A stretch of 41,584 nt of DNA from Phycisphaerae bacterium (GTDB lineage Bacteria; Planctomycetota; Phycisphaerae; UBA1845): positions 1 through 41,584 of the forward strand of contig JAJDDX010000357.1 of assembly GCA_029260055.1 (NCBI GenBank). The letters run 5' to 3'. The notes under the pieces are model-generated. The model was given only the letters and a program-made list of their open reading frames with translations, did not search any database and was not told the origin of the DNA. Both the position numbers and the translations under genes were made by a program. Each line of letters opens with the position of its first letter. Positions within the stretch are counted from its first letter, which is position 1. Of the stretch, positions 8,786-16,397 are shown one piece after another.

Positions 8786-10180
8786 GTGACAGCAACACCG
8801 CTCGAGAAAGCCAAGCTCCAGGAAGTAAGCAACGACGCGAAGTCCACGCCGATCGGGAAAGCGGTCAACGTACAGTTCAACCCCACGACACTGAGGGTCA
8901 AGCTCTCCAATTCGATCGAAGGCGGCAAGTCTCGAGGGCGACAGAAACGACAGTACATCGGCTCGAGTTCGTCTGTGTTGACACTCGAACTCGTCTTCGA
9001 CACCGCTGACGAGGGTACTACGGCAAAGCCGAGATCGGTTCGAGAGAAGACGAACTTCCTCGAGAGCTTCGTCTTGCCGACGAAGGCGGGGGCGAAGGAG
9101 ACGCCGCCGAGGCTTCAGTTCAGTTGGGGCGATCTGATCTTCCAAGGGATCGTCGAGAGCCTGGGCATCGACTACGAGTATTTCGCCTCTAACGGCACGC
9201 CGCTTCGTGCCAAGGCCAGCCTGAGCATCAAGGAACAGAAGGCGGAGTATCAGTTTCTCGAAGCCGGGGCGGGCGCGAAGACCGCGGAGAACACTAAGAA
9301 GCCGGGTGATCCTCCGGCGAGCGCGGTCGGCAGCAAGGATAGCGCGGGCTCGGACCAGTCGGCACCCGCCCTCGGCGGGGAGACGCCGGCGGAGTTCGCC
9401 TCCCGGATGGGGCTGGATCCGGGCGCCTGGCGCGGGCTCGACGTCGATCTTGGCGCAAGCCTCGCACTCGATGCCGGGGTCGAGGTCGGTTTCAGCGCGG
9501 GATTGAGCGCCGGCGCGGGAGTCGGCATCAACCTCGGCGTCGAGGCCGGCGCGGACCTGTCGCTGGAGGCTGCCTTTGGACTCGAGGTCGCAACCGGCGT
9601 GAGCGCCGGTTCCGGCGCACTGGGCGGGAACGTGGGCGCGGAAGTGGCGGCGGGATTCGCGCTTTCGGCGGCCGGCGGTGTCAGCGCGGCGCACGAGTCG
9701 GTCAAGATCGTCGAATCCGAATCGGCCTCCCAGGCTGCTCGGGAAGCCTTTGCCGCACCGGTTGCGGCGGCGAGCGGCACCGCCACACGCCAACAACCTG
9801 CCCGACCCGATCAGCCGCGCACGCCCTTGATCACAACCGGCCCGCGTTCGCCGGCGCAGCAGCAGACGACCGAACCCGCGCCACCGCCGCCCAGGGCGGA
9901 CGCACGGGCGGCCACATACGGCTTTGGCATACCCTTGCGGGGGCGGATTACCGTGGCCGCCATGGCGCGCGAGGGCTTGGTTCATGGAAACGCCGCGCTC
10001 AATCCCGAAAGCGTGCAGGACGATTGGGCATTTCGCACGGACCCGACCACGCCTCCATGGCTCGCATTGCCGCCGCTGGATTCCGCTCGGAGCCAAGCCG
10101 ACGCTCTGCAGCAAGAGTACCGCCGAAAAAGATGTTGTGGGTGTTTGAAGCCCTGCAAGCCGCGTGGAGCCAAACCATGA
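8786..10180 (+). CDS. CIS_tube-type baseplate/tube protein (Pvc7-like) with a Gly/Ala-rich repeat tail
   Basis: A 464-residue protein starting at GTG 8786, three bases after the tube 2 stop. Residues 1-160 match the contractile-injection-system tube protein family (Pvc7/Afp7): VNVQFNPTTLRVKLSN, LTLELVFDTADEG, RLQFSWGDLIFQGIVESLGIDYEYF and AKASLSIKE. Such proteins surround the first tube layer above the spike, usually with a C-terminal LysM domain. Here only a short LysM-like start is visible (residues about 199-217, TPAEFASRMGLDPGAWRGL). It is followed by roughly 80 residues alternating Gly/Ala with aliphatic residues (219-300), then a proline- and glutamine-rich linker (330-372). The end is basic and cysteine-rich (CCGCLKPCKP). 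The function of the repeat tail is unknown. Confidence 0.88.
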   Translation: MTATPLEKAKLQEVSNDAKSTPIGKAVNVQFNPTTLRVKLSNSIEGGKSRGRQKRQYIGSSSSVLTLELVFDTADEGTTAKPRSVREKTNFLESFVLPTKAGAKETPPRLQFSWGDLIFQGIVESLGIDYEYFASNGTPLRAKASLSIKEQKAEYQFLEAGAGAKTAENTKKPGDPPASAVGSKDSAGSDQSAPALGGETPAEFASRMGLDPGAWRGLDVDLGASLALDAGVEVGFSAGLSAGAGVGINLGVEAGADLSLEAAFGLEVATGVSAGSGALGGNVGAEVAAGFALSAAGGVSAAHESVKIVESESASQAAREAFAAPVAAASGTATRQQPARPDQPRTPLITTGPRSPAQQQTTEPAPPPPRADARAATYGFGIPLRGRITVAAMAREGLVHGNAALNPESVQDDWAFRTDPTTPPWLALPPLDSARSQADALQQEYRRKRCCGCLKPCKPRGAKP

Positions 10181-10359
10181 CGACCCATATCGACCAAGCC
10201 ACGACCGAAGTGATTCCGGAATCCGAGCCGCAGGTACGCCAAGAGAGCGACGGGCCGCGACCGGACGAGGAGGGCCGGGTGGCCCGTCTGATTCAGCGCA
10301 CGCGATGGGTCGAGCAGCGGACCAGGGCCGAGGGGTTTGATGAGGGTTTCCATGACTGA
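10177..10359 (+). CDS. Small 60-aa eCIS protein between tube-baseplate and spike genes
   Basis: A 60-residue frame whose ATG overlaps the TGA of the preceding gene (ATGA) and whose stop lies inside the start region of the next gene, an arrangement typical of coupled genes. The sequence is very charged, with an acidic N-terminal half and an arginine-rich helix (EEGRVARLIQRTRWVEQR). Afp and PVC clusters encode a small protein of about this size (Afp6/Pvc6, DUF5908 type) in the neighbouring slot just before Afp7/Pvc7. I do not see clear sequence similarity, so equivalence is only a guess from size and place. No membrane segment or signal peptide. Confidence 0.6.
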   Translation: MTTHIDQATTEVIPESEPQVRQESDGPRPDEEGRVARLIQRTRWVEQRTRAEGFDEGFHD

Positions 10360-11437
10360 GCCCCTTTTCATCTCGTCAAGCCCTGTCTTTGAGGTAGACG
10401 GACAACTGCGCGGTGAGCTTGCGCGCGATATCGTACGCCTCGATATCGAAGAGGCGACGGATGGCTTGAAGACGCTTCGCGCGCGCTTCGTCGCATACGG
10501 CCCGATGGCGGGCATGGACGAGGCGGAACTCCTGCATGTCGATGGAAGCGCACTCGACTTCGGAAAGACGCTCGACGTGGCGATAGGGCCCGCGGAGAAC
10601 CAGCGCACGATCTTTCATGGATTCGTCAGCGCGCTCGAGGCGGATTTCCAGGAGGAGCGTGAGCCACACGTCGTGGTGTTCGGTGAAGACAAACTGATGA
10701 GTCTCCGCATGACCCGGGGGATGCGGACCTTCGAGAACATGAGCGACGGCGATATCGCTGAAGAAATCGCCACCAAGCACGGCCTCGCCACGGATATCGA
10801 CATCGACGGGCCTACGTACGATGTCGTTCAGCAATGGAACATGAGCGACTTGGCGTTCCTGCGCGAGCGTGCCCGTCTCATCCAGGCGGAGGTTTGGATT
10901 CAAGACGACACGCTTTGCGTCAAGAGTCGCCAGAAACGCAGCGCCACGGATGTCACGCTGGTGCGGGGTAACCAGGTCCTGTCACTTCAAGTCCGTGCCG
11001 ACCTCGCCCACCAACGGACCTGCGTCCATGTGAGTGGAGTCGACGTCGACGACCGGGCCGTCATTGACGAGGTCGCGGACGGTCAGACCATCCGATCGGA
11101 GGTCGCCGGTGGTCGTACCGGTCCGGAGATTCTGCAACGCGCCTTCGGGCAGCGGGTCACGCACCGCGTGTGCGAGGTGCCCCGAAACGCGCAAGAGGCA
11201 GGCGACTGGGGTCGGGCGGAGATGCTGCGCCGAAGTCGGGCTTTCGTGAGCGCATCCGGTGTGACATCCGGGACCCCCGACATGGTCGTGGGCACCCGAC
11301 TGACCCTCGAGCGCGTCGGCGCCCCCTTCGAAGGGGATGGCTATTATGTGACACGGGTGTGTCATACATACGATCTCTCGGAAGGGCACCGGACACACTT
11401 CGACGCCGAACGCCCGTTTATCCGGGAGGCAACTTGA
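10352..11437 (+). CDS. Spike hub protein, phage late-control gpD / gp27-like
   Basis: A 361-residue hub protein of the gpD/VgrG N-terminal type, which forms the trimeric platform between the inner tube and the spike. It reads through the family's features: an opening strand FEVDGQLRGELARDIVRLDIEE, the repeat-like IFHGFVSALEADF, and MSDGDIAEEIATKHGL (the helix domain). It then has VVQQWNMSDLAFLRERARLIQAEVWI, very typical of VgrG-like proteins (normally QYxESDxxFLxRLxEExG). I choose the ATG at 10352, because TGAGGG at 10340-10345 precedes it at good spacing; an ATG at 10337 would add five residues. In Photorhabdus PVC hub and spike are one protein (Pvc8), whereas here the OB-fold part is a separate downstream gene overlapping by one base. 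Confidence 0.9.
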   Translation: MTEPLFISSSPVFEVDGQLRGELARDIVRLDIEEATDGLKTLRARFVAYGPMAGMDEAELLHVDGSALDFGKTLDVAIGPAENQRTIFHGFVSALEADFQEEREPHVVVFGEDKLMSLRMTRGMRTFENMSDGDIAEEIATKHGLATDIDIDGPTYDVVQQWNMSDLAFLRERARLIQAEVWIQDDTLCVKSRQKRSATDVTLVRGNQVLSLQVRADLAHQRTCVHVSGVDVDDRAVIDEVADGQTIRSEVAGGRTGPEILQRAFGQRVTHRVCEVPRNAQEAGDWGRAEMLRRSRAFVSASGVTSGTPDMVVGTRLTLERVGAPFEGDGYYVTRVCHTYDLSEGHRTHFDAERPFIREAT

Positions 11438-12102
11438 TGGGAGAAGGCGGCCCGGGAAGTGCAAAGCAGACCTACTTCGGCGTCTATCCGGCGATCGTGA
11501 CCGACATCGTGGATACCCGGAAGCTCGGCCGCATCCAGGTGAAGTTCCCCTGGCTCGGGAGCGACGGAGAACGGGACGTTCGTGCCTGGGCGACCCTGCT
11601 GTCGCCCTATGCCGACGACGGGCAGGGGCTGGAGGTTCTGCCAGAGGTGGATTCGCAGGTAGTCGTGGCCTTCGAGGCAGGCAACCTGTCGCGCCCCTAC
11701 ATCGTGGGGGCCTGCTGGAACGGACGCGAGAAGCTGCCGCAGGAACCGGAGAAGGCCAACAACAAGCGGCTGTTCCGGAGCCGCTCAGACAGCCTCCTCG
11801 AATTCGATGACACATCCGGCGCGGCCAAGGTCACGGTGTCGATGGCGAGCGGCCACAAGCTCGTGCTCGACGATAGCAGCCAGGAGGTGACGCTGACGCA
11901 TGCTAACGGGTCGACGCTCACCTTCAACGCGGGCGGGCAGATCGAGATCAAAGCGAATGCGACCGTCGAGTTGACGGCCGCGGCGCTCAATGTACATGCC
12001 GCGACTGCCACCTTCGACGGGTTGATCAACTGCACGACGTTGATCGCCAGTTCCGGAGTCGTGTCACCGTCCTATACGCCGGGAGCCGGGAATGTGTGGT
12101 GA
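11437..12102 (+). CDS. Spike protein with gp5-type OB fold (baseplate V-like)
   Basis: A 221-residue protein starting at the ATG that overlaps the hub gene's TGA. Residues about 12-100 form the gp5/VgrG OB fold: FGVYPAIVTDIVDTRKLGRI, QVKFPWLG, VRAWATLLSPYADDGQGLEV, LPEVDSQVVVAFEAGN and RPYIVGACWNG are all classical. After a charged linker, the C-terminal 100 residues show repeated short strands (KVTVSMASGHKLVLDD, QEVTLTHANGSTLTFNAGG, QIEIKANATVELTAA), as expected for a triple-stranded beta-helix spike. Together with the gpD-type gene it replaces the fused VgrG-like protein. No PAAR tip motif is seen in it or elsewhere in the cluster, so this protein may itself form the point (inference). Confidence 0.92.
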   Translation: MGEGGPGSAKQTYFGVYPAIVTDIVDTRKLGRIQVKFPWLGSDGERDVRAWATLLSPYADDGQGLEVLPEVDSQVVVAFEAGNLSRPYIVGACWNGREKLPQEPEKANNKRLFRSRSDSLLEFDDTSGAAKVTVSMASGHKLVLDDSSQEVTLTHANGSTLTFNAGGQIEIKANATVELTAAALNVHAATATFDGLINCTTLIASSGVVSPSYTPGAGNVW

Positions 12103-12105
12103 TCC

Positions 12106-13767
12106 ATGACGATTGAACACGACTGGCATCTGGTCGGTCCGTGGTATCGACGGGGATCCTCCGCGTGGAGGTCATCCGAGGATCCCGGCACGGGCGCCGC
12201 ATCGCGCCCGATCTTCCAGAAGTACGCGTCCTCCGGTTTTGTCAACGAGTTCGTCAAGAAACCGTGGCGCTCGCTGAAGTACACCGATGTCGATCTCGTC
12301 TACAACGTGACAGCGAACGGTGGGGACATGTTCAGCCTCTCGACCCTCGGGCGTGAGAAGACGAGTCTGCGAAAGCTATTCCTCGATACGCACAATCGCT
12401 TCTATCTGGTGGTCTGCGAACTCCACTGTGATGCGCCGGGCTTTCCGAGCACGGCGCGAGAGAAAACCTGCGAGGCCGGCTTCGTCGTCAGACGAAGAAG
12501 CGCCGCCATTCCCGATGAGGTCCGCGACGAGGTCCACGAGAAGATCCTCACCATGGCTCGGGCGAAGGCGAAGCTGGGGCGACTTGCCAAGAGCACTTCG
12601 GCGAGGCGGCGGCGGTCCGCACCGTCTCAGGTGAGATCCACGCTCGATCAGGCGGCTGCGACGGGGCAGCAACGACAGGCCATCAAGCACGCCACCGCGT
12701 ACGAAAAAGCCAGATTGGAGTTGGAGCAGTTGGTGGTTCGTTACAAGCTTCGAACCGAGGTGTCGGGATGGGTGCCGGATGACAAGCCGGGTGTCGGAAC
12801 CTGGACGAAGGTAGATGAGATGCCGGCTGAAATGGAGGAGGAGGCATTGCCGCTTTACCCCCTGATTCCGGACCCCACGGATGCGGGCCACGCGGCGGCG
12901 GGACGCAGCCTCTGGTTCGGGATTCTCCCGGTGAGCAGTGCCGACGTCGATACCCACGGCTTCTCCCGCTACGACGACCGTCAGCTCTACGAGGTTCGCT
13001 GCTTCGTTCGACGGCACGTAGAGGCTTGCCCCAAAAAGGCGACGCGGGGGGACTGCATGGGCGAACTGGTCTGGAGCAAGCCCACCGAGAACTATCAGCT
13101 TGCCTCGCATTTCGATTTGGACGGAACCAGCAACCGTCAGGTCACGGTCCAGCTTCCGGATCTTCAAGCGCTCGAAGCTCAGGCATCCAGCATGAAGTTC
13201 GGCAAGGGCGCCAGCGTCCGTTTTGTCTCTCCTGCCAAGTCCGCGATGAGGTTCACTGTCGACGGGGGCACGCCGACAAAGGACCCAGCAGACACGGGCT
13301 CCGCGCAGATTTGCTTCTTCTCCATTCCGCTGATCACGATCGTGGCCTTGTTCGTGTTGCGGCTGTTTCTGCCGATCGTCGTGTTCGTCTTCGGCCTCTG
13401 GTTCCTGCTCCGACTGAAGTTCTGCATCCTGCCGACGTTCTCGCTCGAAGCAGGATTGGCCTTCGACCTCCAAACGAAGTTCGATGGCATGTTGGATGTG
13501 GATGCAGATCTGCAAGTGAAGGTCGACGGGGCGCTATCCAACCTGCGCACTGAAATCACTGACGGGATTATGAATGAGGACGATGGCCTGGAGGGGAACG
13601 CTCGGGCCAAGCTGGCCTTCGATCTCGCCAGCGACTTCTCCGAAAGTGTCCCGGATGATATGGAGGCGAATCTTAGGGATCCCACTGTGCATATCGACGC
13701 CGAGTTGGCCCAGGACCTTCCGCTAGTGACCGACGGGCTTGAGTACTATAAGGATCCACTGGCATGA
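12106..13767 (+). CDS. eCIS-encoded protein with a long membrane segment; candidate membrane adaptor
   Basis: A 553-residue protein of no family I can name with certainty. The N-terminal 130 residues are globular (WRSLKYTDVDLVYNV, NRFYLVVCELHCDAPGFP). Residues 140-215 look helical and basic, and 290-325 hold a conserved-looking block (YEVRCFVRRH, LVWSKPTENYQLAS). Then comes a strongly hydrophobic stretch at about 402-440 (ICFFSIPLITIVALFVLRL, then LPIVVFVFGLWFLL), long enough for one long or two short membrane helices. The acidic C-terminal 110 residues follow. There is no signal peptide. Such a segment is odd in a particle cluster. Streptomyces CIS clusters encode a membrane protein, CisA, that couples particles to the membrane; this could be its counterpart (inference). 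It sits between the spike and gp25 genes and overlaps gp25 by four bases. Confidence 0.75.
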   Translation: MTIEHDWHLVGPWYRRGSSAWRSSEDPGTGAASRPIFQKYASSGFVNEFVKKPWRSLKYTDVDLVYNVTANGGDMFSLSTLGREKTSLRKLFLDTHNRFYLVVCELHCDAPGFPSTAREKTCEAGFVVRRRSAAIPDEVRDEVHEKILTMARAKAKLGRLAKSTSARRRRSAPSQVRSTLDQAAATGQQRQAIKHATAYEKARLELEQLVVRYKLRTEVSGWVPDDKPGVGTWTKVDEMPAEMEEEALPLYPLIPDPTDAGHAAAGRSLWFGILPVSSADVDTHGFSRYDDRQLYEVRCFVRRHVEACPKKATRGDCMGELVWSKPTENYQLASHFDLDGTSNRQVTVQLPDLQALEAQASSMKFGKGASVRFVSPAKSAMRFTVDGGTPTKDPADTGSAQICFFSIPLITIVALFVLRLFLPIVVFVFGLWFLLRLKFCILPTFSLEAGLAFDLQTKFDGMLDVDADLQVKVDGALSNLRTEITDGIMNEDDGLEGNARAKLAFDLASDFSESVPDDMEANLRDPTVHIDAELAQDLPLVTDGLEYYKDPLA

Positions 13768-14153
13768 GCGCGCTGAACTATCTGGGTAGAGGATGGAGCT
13801 TCCCGGTCCGGCCCAACCCGCTGACCCGCCGCATCGAGACCGAGGATGGGCCGGAGAAGGTCCGCCAGTCGATTCAGATCATCCTGGAAACCGAGCCGGG
13901 CGAGCGGATCATGCGACCCTCGTTCGGCTGCGGTCTGCGCCGTTACCTGATGAAACCCAACACCGCAGCCACCCGCGCCCTGATCCAGCGGGACGTCCAG
14001 TCCTCACTGGCTGCGTGGGAGCCTCGGGTCCGTTTGCAGGAGGTTCGCGTCGATCCGGGTGACGATCCGTCTCTGATTCTGATAGGGATCACCTACGTGC
14101 ATGTTCGCGACGGAAGCGCGGGCAACTTCGTTTATCCCTTCTATCTGGAGTGA
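13764..14153 (+). CDS. Baseplate wedge protein, gp25 family (Pvc9-like)
   Basis: A 129-residue gp25-like baseplate protein, the normal size for the family. The gp25 core is clear: VRQSIQIILETEPGERIMRPSF, with the EPGER motif that typifies this family, then GCGLRRYLMKP and LIQRDVQSSLAAWEPRV. Strands LQEVRVDPGDD and LILIGITYVHV follow. In T4 and in PVC/Afp particles gp25/Pvc9 starts sheath assembly at the baseplate. The ATG overlaps the preceding gene's TGA (ATGA), showing coupling. The next gene starts seven bases after its stop. Confidence 0.95.
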   Translation: MSALNYLGRGWSFPVRPNPLTRRIETEDGPEKVRQSIQIILETEPGERIMRPSFGCGLRRYLMKPNTAATRALIQRDVQSSLAAWEPRVRLQEVRVDPGDDPSLILIGITYVHVRDGSAGNFVYPFYLE

Positions 14154-14160
14154 ACTCGGC

Positions 14161-16395
14161 ATGCCTCTTCCAGCACCGATCCTCGATGACCGATCGTACG
14201 AACAACTCCGCGACGAGTTGATTCGGCGCATACCGGTGTACACGCCGGAGTGGACCGACCACAACGTCTCCGATCCCGGCATCACGTTGATCGAGCTGTT
14301 CTCCTTTCTCGGCGAGAACCTGCTTTACCGTTTCAATCAGATACCGGAGACGACCAAGCTCGAGTTCCTGCGGCTCTTGCAGATTCCCGTGCGCCCGGCC
14401 GCGCCCGCTCAGGCCATGGTCAGCATGGCTACCAAGGAACTCGATGGGGTTCTCGTTCCGCTCAAGAGTGAAGCCAAGGCCGGTAGCGTTGTGTTTGGGA
14501 CTCAGACGGAGGTCAGGGTCCTGCCTATCTCCGTCATGGGCATCTGCAAGGCGAGAACCGAGCCCCCCAGCCAAGACGCGGAACTCGACCTCTACGGCTT
14601 CTACGAGCGGACCATTGACGCCATTGGTGGTGTCAAGTCCGGCGAGACGCCGGCGGCCTATCAGAACGAGATGGTTCCGTTGGAGGGCGACGGCCAGCCT
14701 GTGGACTTCGACAATGCAGTGGATGGGATGCTCTGGGTGGCCGTACTTGCGGAAGTGGACGAGAGCCCCTCCGCGCTGATCACGAGATTCGCAGAGCACG
14801 AGGGTGCGCCTCTCTTGCTCAACATTGGATTCGTCCCGGACCTGGAGGCGCCGGATGCAGCCGCGATCCTGCCGTGTACGGGCGAGCAGGGTGATACGCC
14901 GCCGCCCCGGGTCGACTGGGAGATCTCGACCGGCCGGTTCGATCAGGACCGATCGCCGGTGTACAAGACGATTCGCCCTCGGCGGGACACGTCCAGGGGA
15001 TTGACTCAGGAAGGCGTGCTGCGGCTCGAGCTTCCACGCTCCGTGGCCGACATGGGCGTCTTCGCGCTGGACGTGCCCGAGGACGACCCCGATCGCGCCG
15101 GGACTCGGGGTTTGCCTCCCGTGCTCGACGAGGAGACCGAGAAGAGGATCCTGTTCTGGCTGCGCGCGTTTTCATCGAAGGGCGATCGTTTCGGCAAGGT
15201 CGTCCATCTTGCCGCCAACGCCGCCGAAGTGCTGCAACAGCAAGAAGCGCGCATCGAGTTTCTAGGGACGGGTACAGCGCAGCCCGGCCAGACCTACAAC
15301 CTCGTCCACAAACCGGTCATTGCCGGGAGTCTGCTCCTGGAAGTGGAAGGTCCTGACGGCTGGGAGGCATGGGAGGAGGTCGACGGATTTCACGTCAGCG
15401 GCGAAAGCGATCATCACTACACCCTCGATTCGGAAGCGGGGCGTGTTCGCTTCGGCAGTGGATTGCAGGGCCTCGCGCCACAGATCGGTCGGCGGATTCG
15501 AGCCACCAAGTACGTCTATGGTGGCGGAGTTCCGGGAAACGTTGCGCCCAAGGCCATCTCCAAGCTCTCCGGAGCGAGCGGAGTGGAAGTCGTCAATTAT
15601 CTTTGGGGCCACGGTGGAGCCGACGCGGAAACGATCGCCGAGGCACTCGACCGCATTCCGAGTGAGCTGACGCACAGGGACCGAACGGTCACGAGTGAGG
15701 ACTTTCGCAGGTTGGCCTTGATGACGCCCGGGGCTGATCTGGGTCGCGCCGAGTGCCTGGCCAGGTTCCATCCCCACACGCGCAACCGCAGCGCCGCCGG
15801 CGTGGTCACCGTCGTGGTCTGGCCGAAGAAAGATGCGATGCACCCGGAAACGCCGCTGCCGGATCGACAGGTGTTGCGCGCCGTATGCCGTTTTCTTGAC
15901 GCGCGGCGCCTGGTGACCACCGAGCTGTACGTGATCCCACCGACGTACCGAAAGGTCGCGGTGACCGTGAGTTTGAAGGTCGCGCCCGGCTACGGGATCG
16001 ACGCGGTTCGCCTTTGGGTGGAACTTGTCATTCGACAATACTTGGCCCCGTTGCCACCGTTCGGCCCATCCGGTGAAGGTTGGCCGCTCGGTCGAAGGGT
16101 CCATGGCCCGGAGCTGGAAGCCGCGGCACTGCAGGTCGAGGGCGTCGAGTACCTCGAGGCACTCGAAGTCGGTAGCTGGGACGAGACGACAGAGGCGTGG
16201 GTTCCCGGCACAGTTGAATTGGACATCGACGAGGTGCCCCACCTTACGGCAATCACCGTGGTCGAACCGGAGCTGGACTCCACGGGAGCGCCGGTGGCGG
16301 AGCAACCAATCACGCTGCCGCTGGGAGAAATGGTACGTCCGCCCGTCACAGGCGAAGTACCCGTCCCCATCCCCATTGTCCGGGAGGAGTGCTAG
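14161..16395 (+). CDS. Baseplate wedge protein, gp6 / baseplate J type (Pvc11-like)
   Basis: A 744-residue large wedge protein. I use the ATG at 14161, after GGAG at 14147-14150; the earlier GTG in the same frame lies inside the gp25 gene. The N-terminus has the block YTPEWTDHNVSDPGITLIEL followed by FSFLGENLLYRFNQIPE, a hallmark of eCIS Pvc11/Afp11 proteins. The middle carries the sequences VRFGSGLQGLAPQIGRRIRA and YVYGGGVPGNVAPKAI, typical of baseplate J. The C-terminal third contains a tail-like region with VTVSLKVAPGYGIDAV. Two or more gp6-like copies join into the ring that holds the baseplate. The stop is three bases from the next ATG. Confidence 0.93.
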   Translation: MPLPAPILDDRSYEQLRDELIRRIPVYTPEWTDHNVSDPGITLIELFSFLGENLLYRFNQIPETTKLEFLRLLQIPVRPAAPAQAMVSMATKELDGVLVPLKSEAKAGSVVFGTQTEVRVLPISVMGICKARTEPPSQDAELDLYGFYERTIDAIGGVKSGETPAAYQNEMVPLEGDGQPVDFDNAVDGMLWVAVLAEVDESPSALITRFAEHEGAPLLLNIGFVPDLEAPDAAAILPCTGEQGDTPPPRVDWEISTGRFDQDRSPVYKTIRPRRDTSRGLTQEGVLRLELPRSVADMGVFALDVPEDDPDRAGTRGLPPVLDEETEKRILFWLRAFSSKGDRFGKVVHLAANAAEVLQQQEARIEFLGTGTAQPGQTYNLVHKPVIAGSLLLEVEGPDGWEAWEEVDGFHVSGESDHHYTLDSEAGRVRFGSGLQGLAPQIGRRIRATKYVYGGGVPGNVAPKAISKLSGASGVEVVNYLWGHGGADAETIAEALDRIPSELTHRDRTVTSEDFRRLALMTPGADLGRAECLARFHPHTRNRSAAGVVTVVVWPKKDAMHPETPLPDRQVLRAVCRFLDARRLVTTELYVIPPTYRKVAVTVSLKVAPGYGIDAVRLWVELVIRQYLAPLPPFGPSGEGWPLGRRVHGPELEAAALQVEGVEYLEALEVGSWDETTEAWVPGTVELDIDEVPHLTAITVVEPELDSTGAPVAEQPITLPLGEMVRPPVTGEVPVPIPIVREEC

Positions 16396-16397
16396 GG

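Noticed and set aside
8240-10114. A 624-codon open frame on the minus strand
   Set aside because: It lies wholly opposite the tube 2 and CIS_tube genes, whose products are recognised. The translation has no family character and the frame is a GC-rich shadow.
12376-13515. A 379-codon open frame on the minus strand opposite the membrane-segment gene
   Set aside because: The plus-strand gene fits the operon by overlap and orientation; the minus frame has no recognisable sequence.
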